Positions 13,490 to 19,716 of a DNA stretch of 19,716 nt are shown piece by piece (within the stretch, counting starts at the first letter, position 1; each line of letters begins with the position of its first letter). The stretch comes from an uncultured Bacillota bacterium (GTDB taxonomy: Bacteria > Bacillota > Clostridia > Oscillospirales > Oscillospiraceae). The translations under genes and the position numbers were made by a program. The DNA is taken from assembly GCA_947383275.1 (NCBI GenBank), contig CANDCW010000049.1, forward strand, positions 1 through 19,716. The letters are read 5' to 3'. Under the pieces are notes generated by a model. It did no database searches, was not told where the DNA came from, and saw only the letters and a program-made list of their open reading frames with translations.

Positions 13490-13565
13490 GACCCGTTAGC
13501 TCAGTCGGTAGAGCAACTGCCTTTTAAGCCGTGGGTCCGGGGTTCGAATCCCCGACGGGTCACCA
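13490..13565 (+). tRNA. tRNA-Lys (anticodon TTT) with a mismatch in the anticodon stem
   Basis: The acceptor GACCCGT pairs with ACGGGTC. Loop CTTTTAA gives TTT. The anticodon stem ACTGC/GCCGT has a T-C mismatch at its middle pair (13518/13530). The D-loop, T-arm and encoded CCA look normal. Confidence 0.92.
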
Positions 13566-13566
13566 C

Positions 13567-13602
13567 GCCGGAGCAAAGTCCGCTTTGCTCCGGCATTTTT
13601 TT
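13567..13602 (+). terminator. Terminator of the tRNA operon
   Basis: GCCGGAGCAAAG (13567-13578) pairs with CTTTGCTCCGGC (13583-13594) around TCCG and is followed by A and seven T's. The T-tract can alternatively pair with AAAAATGCC just downstream. Confidence 0.93.
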
Positions 13603-13728
13603 GCAAAAATGCCATCCGCACCTCTCCCTTGCTCCTCCTCTCCAAATAGAACCCGCTTCGCTGGGCTTCGATTTGGTTTTGGGCGCGTCCCTAAAAGAAA
13701 AACCGATTTTACCGTCTTGGCCCAGGTG

Positions 13729-13757
13729 AAGGACATCCTGAAGGGGTGTCCTTTTTT
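13729..13757 (+). terminator. Terminator-like hairpin, first of a stack
   Basis: AAGGACA (13729-13735) pairs with TGTCCTT (13747-13753), followed by a run of T's. Together with the tRNA terminator and the hairpins after it, it insulates the 314 bases between tRNA-Lys and the tail-fibre-like gene. I see no gene in that stretch. Confidence 0.7.
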
Positions 13758-13767
13758 ACGCATAAAA

Positions 13768-13784
13768 AGGGCGCACTGCGCCCT
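13768..13784 (+). other. Short hairpin within the terminator stack
   Basis: AGGGCGC (13768-13774) pairs with GCGCCCT (13778-13784) around ACT. No proper T-tract follows. Confidence 0.5.
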
Positions 13785-13803
13785 CATTTCCAATAAATGT
13801 ATG

Positions 13804-13831
13804 AAAACGTCCCACTCCGGGGCGTTTTTTT
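13804..13831 (+). terminator. Terminator-like hairpin upstream of the tail-fibre-like gene
   Basis: AAAACGTCCC (13804-13813) pairs with GGGGCGTTTT (13819-13828) with one T-G wobble and a five-base loop, then T's to 13831. It lies only 49 bases before the next start codon. Confidence 0.75.
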
Positions 13832-13867
13832 GTATTGGGTAGAGGCCCAAGGGGCCCGACAATACAA
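13830..13867 (+). promoter_or_regulatory. Inverted repeat adjoining the ribosome binding site of the tail-fibre-like gene
   Basis: TTGTATTG (13830-13837) pairs with CAATACAA (13860-13867), enclosing GGCCC/GGGCC pairing. The final AA belongs to AAGGAGG (13866-13872), so the stem touches the Shine-Dalgarno and also shares bases with the preceding terminator's T-tract. No promoter is visible between the two hairpins. Confidence 0.6.
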
Positions 13868-13879
13868 GGAGGAATCTTT

Positions 13880-14401
13880 ATGGCAAGCAATTATACATCA
13901 AACTACGGGCTGTGCCAGTGGGAACCCAGCGACAAGGTCCTGCGCAGCGAATTCAACGGGGACAACGCCAAAATCGACGCCGCTATTGCCGCGATGGACG
14001 GCCGCATGGACGGAAAGGCCTCCACCGCGGCGCTGGCTGAGCTGAAAAGCAGGCTGGACACCCTGTCTGCCACGGTGTCCGGGCAGGGGGACGCGCTGAC
14101 GAAAAAAGGCAACTGCCAGGTGGTGGTATCCACCTACACCGGCACCGGCGAGGGAACCCGCACCCACACCTTCCCGCGCAGGCCGGCAATCTTCTTCATC
14201 GCCGGGGACGCCCAGCTCGCCATCGGGTACGGCGCCACCGTCGCCTACAACCACTCGGACAGCACCTACGCCGTGGGTGTGTCCTGGTCCGGGAACAGCG
14301 CCACCCTGGTCTCCAAGAGCAGCGGCGCAAGCGCCAGGGTGATCGCCAACCGCACCGGCATCACCTACCAGATGATTACCCTCTACGACCAGTCCGTGTA
14401 A
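13880..14401 (+). CDS. Phage tail-fibre-like protein, standing alone
   Basis: The 173-residue protein starts at ATG 13880 after AAGGAGG. There is no signal peptide. The N-terminus (NYTSNYGLCQWEPSDKVLRS, then EFNGDNAKIDAAI) resembles the start of short phage tail or baseplate accessory proteins of Clostridia. Residues about 35-78 are a helical stalk (AALAELKSRLDTLSATVSGQGDAL). The C-terminal part (KGNCQVVVSTYTGTG, HTFPRRPAIFFIAGD, then a beta-rich Ser/Thr/Gly segment) resembles a fibre tip. No other phage gene is visible nearby, so it may be a domesticated fibre or a lone exchangeable gene next to the tRNA cluster. The family assignment is from pattern memory. It is convergent with the giant surface-protein gene. 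Confidence 0.75.
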   Translation: MASNYTSNYGLCQWEPSDKVLRSEFNGDNAKIDAAIAAMDGRMDGKASTAALAELKSRLDTLSATVSGQGDALTKKGNCQVVVSTYTGTGEGTRTHTFPRRPAIFFIAGDAQLAIGYGATVAYNHSDSTYAVGVSWSGNSATLVSKSSGASARVIANRTGITYQMITLYDQSV

Positions 14402-14402
14402 C

Positions 14403-14433
14403 AAAAGGGCCCCGGGCCCTTGCGGGCCCGGGG
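14403..14433 (-). terminator. GC-rich hairpin, terminator of the giant surface-protein gene
   Basis: CCCCGGGCCC (14410-14419) pairs with GGGCCCGGGG (14424-14433) around TTGC. On the minus strand it is followed by CCC and TTTT. It lies between convergent genes and could also block plus-strand transcription. Confidence 0.75.
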
Positions 14434-14482
14434 ATGAGTAGGACCAAACGGTGTGTTTGCTTAGCTCAAGTTTCTTCCGTCC

Positions 14483-17400
14483 TTAGGGCTTTGCAACAAC
14501 CTTCAGCTCGATCTTCTCGGTGCCAACAATAATGTCACCACAGAGGTGCTTGTTGTGCTCCTGCTCCTCATACCAGTCGTGGGGCGTCTCCATCAGAGGC
14601 TCGTCGTTTGCAACCAGCATCTCATTGTCAGGATTGCCGCTTCCAGTGATGATGGAGATCCGCTCTCCCACATCAGGATCGATGTAGAAGGTCTTGGCTT
14701 CCTCCTTGAACGCACGCGCGTAAGTGAATGCGTCCTTCTCAAGCGCGTCACGCAGCGCCTTGCTGCCGATCTCATACAGATCGTTGAACACGAGTCCGGG
14801 TTCTCTGTCGCCGCGCATGATGTACGCTTCGTCAATCCTGTTGTCCCCAGCAACAACCTTTGTCCAGGCTTCCCACCTGCCGCCGTTGAAGGTCTCGCTG
14901 GCGAAGGTGTTCAGGTGCGTCGCCCACTCGTAAACCCCGTCATACTTACACTTCTCATAGTCCGCCTTGGCGGGGTCCACAACCGCGTGGTTGACTTTGT
15001 CAATTGCTTCGAACCTCAGGGCGGCAAGACCGACGACCTTTCCGGTACCCACAACAGGCTGACCGGGCGTGTTCCCCGTGTGTTTCTCCATGCTGGCCAT
15101 GTAGAAGGTTCTGTCAGCGGTTGTGGTCGCACTGATTATCTGCGCCTTATCCATCCCTACAGCAGCATAACCGCTGTCGTCACCAATCGCTGGGAACGCG
15201 GTCGCGCCTGCGGTCCCCTGTGTCTGGTCGGGATCGTACTGACAGAGGGTGGCTTTAACGCCCTTGCCCAGGGTGAACTTGACAGTGCCGTAGAGGTTGG
15301 CGTCCTCAGAACCAACGGCAAAGACACCATCGGTAATCACATTGGGATCGCCGGCCTCCTTGGCAAAATAAGCCCGGGTGATCTGATCTTTAGTGAGGTT
15401 GATGAAAGCGTCGTCAGCAGCCTTGGCGCCCTCCGCGCTCAGATAGGCGTGAGACAGGGTGAGGTCCTCACCGTAGTGCACATAGTTGGTCCGGGCGTCA
15501 GCCTTGGCCAGCCCTTCGCTGGTCTCAAACTCTACCTGGGTAGTGCTTACCTTGGTGGTGGAGTAGAGGTTCAGAGGCTCTCTGAGGCTAAAGCCGGTTA
15601 CCTCAAAGTCCTTGGCCCAGCCGCTGGCCGAAACGATGGCCGCGGAAACATACTTGCCCTCGGTGGACGTACCACGCACCTCGGTGCCGGTCTTGTTAAT
15701 GGTAAACTTGATCATTTCAGAGACGTTATCGGGCAGCTTCTCCGACTCATCTTTATAAGTGTAAGGTACGAAGAAGTGGTCGCCCTCGCCCTCCAGAACC
15801 TTGGTCTGAGTCTCCTTGTCTCTGTCCTTATACTCCAGCGTAACCTTAACGCCATCGTGGACAGTGACAGGGTAGGCGGGATAGCCATTGGCAAACGTGT
15901 TCTTGGCGATGAGGTCCAAAGTGAGATCCTCATTCATCTCGAACTCCAGCTGCGCAGCAGAAGCGGCGCCATTGAACGCCCACACCCGGCTCACTTCCAT
16001 ATAGGTGTCGTTACCCACTTTATAGCCGTAGGGTTTGTCTCCAGCAATAGTCGATGTACCGGCGGCGGGAGTGTCGAAGTGGGCCCAATTAGCATTGGCG
16101 TCATGTAGAAATACCTTTGCGCCCTTGGGAATCTTGTACTCCAGCTCGTGGTTTCCGCTTGTGCTGACATAAGGCTCCACAAGCTCCTGCTCTCCAGTGC
16201 GGGCATCCACCCACACCTCAATGTCATCCGGATTCTCAGCCAGATAATTGGCGAGGGTCAGGGTCCAGGTCTTATTATCGGGAGTGGGAGGCTTGGGATC
16301 GTCCTTGCCGTTGTATTTGTCCTTATCCTCCTGGGAGGGGCCGTTCGGGTCGATTTCCGGATTGAAGGCTCCGGCTTCGCTGGCAGCAACCAGGGCCTCC
16401 AGGGCCTCCCGGGTGGCGTCCTTTCCGAACCAGTAAGCGGTTACGCCGCTGGGCTTAGTGTACAAGCAGGCGACCATGGTCTGCTTGTTCCCATTGAGAT
16501 CGGTGAAGGAGAACTTCAGCCACTCGCCGTCAATCTCGGGGGCGTCGGTGCGGACGGCCATCCTGGCCATCTGCATCCCGGCGGGTTCACTGGTGTCCTC
16601 CACGGTACCCAGGCCGAAGCCGCCGTCCACATCCTGGATCACGCCGAGCTTGGTTTTGTTGACCACGATGTTGATGGTGGTCTCGGTGCCGTCAGGCGTC
16701 ACGGTCCACTCCTTGTAGACGCCGGGGCCGGCCTTGACTTCCGTGCCCGTAACGCCCTCAGCCTTGGCGCCCTTGTCGCAGTGAACCACGACATTCGGCT
16801 TGCCTACAATGGTCAGCTTTCCGCCAGCGGGAATCTTGCCATCGACCAGGCCGGAGACGGTGTAGTTATCTCCCTGCTTGGCGTTGCCGCCGAAGGTAAC
16901 AGAAACGTCCTTGTCCTCAACCACGGGAGGCTTGGGGTCGCCAGCCTTGTAGAGCTTGACGTCAGTGACGGTAACGTCAATGTTATCGCCCTGATATAGG
17001 TTGGTGGGAACCTTCACATCAACGGACACGATGCCGTTGCGCTCGCACGCGACGTCGAAGGTCTGAACGCCGGAGACGCCCTGGACCTTGACGGTCACAG
17101 TGTAGGTGCTGCCCGCAACGAACTTCAGGTCGTCCTCACCAGTGAGGGTGCTGCGGATGACCATCTCGTACACGCTGTCGGTAATGAAGATCTTCTCGCC
17201 GGCGTCGTTGGGGGTAAAGCCGGCAACGGTGGACTTGGGCGTCAGGGTGGCAGGCAGAGCAAAGTAGGTGGGCCGGTACAGCGTGCAGTCGCCCCACACG
17301 GTGAAGTCCAGCACGCGGCCAGTGTTGTTCACGGTGCCGATGACATAGCCCAGAGCCTTGTTGTCATACTCGCCGATAATCATGGCGCGGTTGTAGCCGT

Positions 17401-19716
17401 CCATGCCGCGCACGTCCTCGTCGTAGCGCTCGTCGGTGGCGTTCTTGCGCACCACCTGGACGCTGCCGTTGGCGGGCACGCGGAAGGAGTCGAGGTTGGC
17501 GTTGTAGTTGGTGATGTCGTTCTCGTCCAGCTTGTTAACGCCGACATAGAACACGTTGCGCTCGTCGGACCAGAAGCCGGGCTGGAACTTGACGGTGTAC
17601 TTGCCGGTAACGGGGCCGATGTTGGCGCCGGCGTTGTTGCGGTCGCGGATGACCACTACAACGGCCTTGCCGTTCTCCATCACGGCGCTGAGCTCATAGT
17701 GATAGAGGTTGGACTCTCCGCCCCAGTTGCCCTTCTCGTCGTGATCGTGCATGCGGTCAACGACCTTCTCCAGGCGGCTGTAGCCGGACTCGTAGGTGGT
17801 GGTCCAGTCGTTGTTGTTGTACTGGATGAAGACGGTCTTTACGTCGTCAGCCACGCGGAAGCCCTGGTGCACGCCGGTGTTGGTGTCGTTCTTTACATAG
17901 AAGGTGTGGTTGTCCACGGAGGGCTTGGTCTTCAGGATGTTGATGCTGCCCACGCGCAGATCGTTCGTGAGGGTGTTCCACTGGCCAACCTCGTACAGCA
18001 CCAGGCTGTTCTCGTTGGTGGCGGTGTTCAGCTCTTCGATATCGTTGACGTACTGGTCCTCCAGGCGCTTAACGTCGTTCTTTTCGTTCTTGGCGTCAGC
18101 GGAGATCAGGCCCTTGTATTTGTCGATATCCCAGGCGGGATAGACGTTCTTGACCTCGCCCTTGGCGTTGTACTTGACAACGTACCAGGTGTTGGGCAGC
18201 ATGCTCTTCAGCTTGGACAGGCCGGAACCCACCTCGGTGAGCAGGACTTCCTCGCCGTTGGAGACGACCTTGCGGGTCCAGGTGTAGTCGCCCTTGCTGG
18301 AGTTGGCCTTGGTGCTGCTGCCGGAGGCGTTGTTGTCGGTCTCGCTCTCGATGGAGCTCTTGTGGGTGTAGACCAGGTTGGTGGTAGCGCCGGAGTCCTC
18401 GCCCACTACGACCGCGCCGATGATGTCGCCGTCGTCGTCAAACAGGACGTAGGAGCCGTAAGCGGTGGCAACGGTGGTCCCGCTGGCGGGCTTGTTCTTA
18501 GCCATGGCGGCGTCCTTGCTCCAGACGTCGATGCTGGCCTCGTCGATGCCCACGGCCACGTTGTCCACGCCGCTGATGATGTTGACGTGGTAGTTGCTGT
18601 CGCCGTTGGCGTCCTGGATGGTCTCCAGCTCGGCGGTGATGTACACGGACTGGTCATCGCCGTAGACGCTGTACCAGGTGGAGTTGGCGGTGTCAGCGCC
18701 GCGCAGGGCGATGCTCTTGCGGCCAATCTCGTCCACGCCGTGGCTGGGGGTGCCCAGGGCGGCGAAGCCGGCGCCATAGGGGATGTTTTCGTCCTTGGTG
18801 GTCAGCGTGCGGAACTGGCCGGCGCGGGCGCCCTTGTCCACGGCCACGTCGTCGCCAACCAGGACAACCTCGTACACGCCGTCGTTGCCCACAGTGTAAG
18901 TGAACCACTTGTTGATCAGGGAGCCGCCCTTGACGTTATCCTGGATCTCGGCATCAGTGCCTACCAGGGCATTGTAGGTGGACTGGTCAACCAGATCACG
19001 GGCGGCCTTCATGTCGATCTTGACCGCTTCCATGGTGCCGTCCAGGAAGATGGCGGAGGCGTCAGCCTGCACCGCATAGCGGTTGACGGTGTTGGTGTCA
19101 ACGCCGGTGATGAACATGTAGTTGTCCACACGGTCGACTTCCTCCACGCCGATGGCGTAGCCGTACTTGTCCAGATAGACATTGTAGTTGATGTCCTTCA
19201 GGTTGACCACGGCATTATCGGTGGCGGTGTAGTCGTACAGAGTGTCCATCTCGAACTCGGCGGCGCTGGCGAAGTCATACTGAGTACCGCCGGTGACAAT
19301 CCAGTCGCCCTGCTTGAAGGAGGAGATCTGGACAGTGGACAGGATCTCGGGAGCGGAGAGGGTCTGGACCTCGCCCTTGGCCACGGTGACCAGGTGGGCG
19401 TCGCTCTCCTTCACATCAGCGATCTCGGGGAAGTCCTCCAGCTCCAGCTTGAAGATGGAGCTCTCGTCGGTGGGCTTGGAGTTGGAGATGTTGGCGGTCT
19501 TCCAATACTCGTCGCGGAAGTTGGGGATGGGCTCGATGCCGTAAACGCGGAAGTCCACGTCGTCGGTACGGTCGTCAAAGTCCTCCTCGGCGATGGCCAG
19601 GTAGGTGTTGATGACAGCGATGGTGATCAGGCCGTTGGCGCCCTCGTCGGGGTCCACGAAGACCTGGGTCAGCACGCCCTTGCCGGTGGCGCCCACGCCC
19701 ACGTCATTGGTGCGGA
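14483..19716 (-). CDS. Very large secreted or surface protein (N-terminus outside the window)
   Basis: The frame is open from the window edge to the TAA at 14483-14485, so more than 1,740 residues are visible and the start is missing; the GTG near 19700-19702 is just an internal codon, as the frame continues upstream (RTNDV before VGVGATG). The protein is acidic, rich in Asp, Asn, Thr, Val and Gly, with very few cysteines and no obvious membrane helix. It reads as many beta-rich modules, with proline linkers such as GDPKPPVVEDKD (near 16910-16960) and DDPKPPTPDNKTW (near 16265-16320). No LPXTG sorting signal exists at the C-terminus (ending EKIELKVVAKP). Anchoring, if any, should therefore be N-terminal, for example S-layer homology domains, which I cannot see. 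The likely role is an S-layer-like or adhesive cell-surface protein. Enzymatic function is not evident. Confidence 0.85.
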   Translation of the reverse strand, partial: RTNDVGVGATGKGVLTQVFVDPDEGANGLITIAVINTYLAIAEEDFDDRTDDVDFRVYGIEPIPNFRDEYWKTANISNSKPTDESSIFKLELEDFPEIADVKESDAHLVTVAKGEVQTLSAPEILSTVQISSFKQGDWIVTGGTQYDFASAAEFEMDTLYDYTATDNAVVNLKDINYNVYLDKYGYAIGVEEVDRVDNYMFITGVDTNTVNRYAVQADASAIFLDGTMEAVKIDMKAARDLVDQSTYNALVGTDAEIQDNVKGGSLINKWFTYTVGNDGVYEVVLVGDDVAVDKGARAGQFRTLTTKDENIPYGAGFAALGTPSHGVDEIGRKSIALRGADTANSTWYSVYGDDQSVYITAELETIQDANGDSNYHVNIISGVDNVAVGIDEASIDVWSKDAAMAKNKPASGTTVATAYGSYVLFDDDGDIIGAVVVGEDSGATTNLVYTHKSSIESETDNNASGSSTKANSSKGDYTWTRKVVSNGEEVLLTEVGSGLSKLKSMLPNTWYVVKYNAKGEVKNVYPAWDIDKYKGLISADAKNEKNDVKRLEDQYVNDIEELNTATNENSLVLYEVGQWNTLTNDLRVGSINILKTKPSVDNHTFYVKNDTNTGVHQGFRVADDVKTVFIQYNNNDWTTTYESGYSRLEKVVDRMHDHDEKGNWGGESNLYHYELSAVMENGKAVVVVIRDRNNAGANIGPVTGKYTVKFQPGFWSDERNVFYVGVNKLDENDITNYNANLDSFRVPANGSVQVVRKNATDERYDEDVRGMDGYNRAMIIGEYDNKALGYVIGTVNNTGRVLDFTVWGDCTLYRPTYFALPATLTPKSTVAGFTPNDAGEKIFITDSVYEMVIRSTLTGEDDLKFVAGSTYTVTVKVQGVSGVQTFDVACERNGIVSVDVKVPTNLYQGDNIDVTVTDVKLYKAGDPKPPVVEDKDVSVTFGGNAKQGDNYTVSGLVDGKIPAGGKLTIVGKPNVVVHCDKGAKAEGVTGTEVKAGPGVYKEWTVTPDGTETTINIVVNKTKLGVIQDVDGGFGLGTVEDTSEPAGMQMARMAVRTDAPEIDGEWLKFSFTDLNGNKQTMVACLYTKPSGVTAYWFGKDATREALEALVAASEAGAFNPEIDPNGPSQEDKDKYNGKDDPKPPTPDNKTWTLTLANYLAENPDDIEVWVDARTGEQELVEPYVSTSGNHELEYKIPKGAKVFLHDANANWAHFDTPAAGTSTIAGDKPYGYKVGNDTYMEVSRVWAFNGAASAAQLEFEMNEDLTLDLIAKNTFANGYPAYPVTVHDGVKVTLEYKDRDKETQTKVLEGEGDHFFVPYTYKDESEKLPDNVSEMIKFTINKTGTEVRGTSTEGKYVSAAIVSASGWAKDFEVTGFSLREPLNLYSTTKVSTTQVEFETSEGLAKADARTNYVHYGEDLTLSHAYLSAEGAKAADDAFINLTKDQITRAYFAKEAGDPNVITDGVFAVGSEDANLYGTVKFTLGKGVKATLCQYDPDQTQGTAGATAFPAIGDDSGYAAVGMDKAQIISATTTADRTFYMASMEKHTGNTPGQPVVGTGKVVGLAALRFEAIDKVNHAVVDPAKADYEKCKYDGVYEWATHLNTFASETFNGGRWEAWTKVVAGDNRIDEAYIMRGDREPGLVFNDLYEIGSKALRDALEKDAFTYARAFKEEAKTFYIDPDVGERISIITGSGNPDNEMLVANDEPLMETPHDWYEEQEHNKHLCGDIIVGTEKIELKVVAKP

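Noticed and set aside
13484..13842. Plus-strand frames of 81 and 103 residues running from tRNA-Lys into the terminators
   Set aside because: They start inside or just before the tRNA and read through hairpins; no ribosome site and no domain.
14546..16108. 520-residue plus-strand frame inside the giant surface-protein gene
   Set aside because: It is the antisense of a continuous coding frame, without a start signal or recognisable domain.

Overview
The window looks like a chromosomal piece of a GC-rich, gut-type member of the Clostridia. The fit is closest to the Oscillospiraceae (Flavonifractor, Lawsonibacter or Intestinimonas-like), but that assignment is inferred from gene content and style, not from a search. 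The signs are strong AGGAGG-type ribosome binding sites, an RNase J gene, a degenerate-mutase sugar nucleotidyltransferase, WYL and XRE regulators, CCA-encoding tRNA genes, copper-amine-oxidase-like surface modules and a very large secreted protein.

Layout. Bases 1-1788 hold the tail of one secreted protein and a complete one (signal peptide, HEFLH metallopeptidase-like domain, BspA-type leucine-rich repeats, copper-amine-oxidase-like C-terminus). They share an almost identical 3' end, so this is a tandem paralogue pair. A hairpin that contains both stop codons separates this from RNase J (minus strand, 1825-3483). Upstream of RNase J lies a 365-base GC-rich, structured stretch with no convincing gene, then a nucleotidyltransferase/pseudo-phosphomannomutase fusion (minus, to 6221), divergent from a WYL-domain regulator (6372-7388). 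NfeD-like and SPFH/stomatin-like genes follow as a pair (7489-8920) and end at a strong terminator.

Bases 8994-9466 hold a compact divergent switch: a 50-residue unknown protein on the minus strand and a 76-residue XRE repressor on the plus strand. Their -35 boxes overlap, and each promoter spacer carries the same palindrome, TCGGT-N3-ACCGA. Next come a polysaccharide deacetylase (9517-10236), a 56-residue membrane protein with its own promoter and terminator (10314-10484), and, on the minus strand, a small PF06541-like integral membrane protein and a secreted protein made of four 36-residue Cys/His repeats (11100-11711). Divergent from these is an aspartate carbamoyltransferase fused to a PyrI-type zinc domain without the allosteric domain (11899-12960).

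A five-gene tRNA operon (Gly-TCC, Arg-TCT, His-GTG, Gln-TTG, Lys-TTT) occupies 13081-13565 behind a TTGACA promoter. It is followed by stacked terminators and a lone tail-fibre-like protein (13880-14401) whose leader folds around the ribosome binding site. The rest, to the window edge, is one very long minus-strand secreted/surface protein whose N-terminus lies outside the window.

Most neighbours are independent transcription units divided by clear hairpins. The likely functional groups are the NfeD/SPFH membrane pair, the XRE/50-aa switch and the tRNA operon. I see no CRISPR array, insertion sequence, integrase or rRNA gene.
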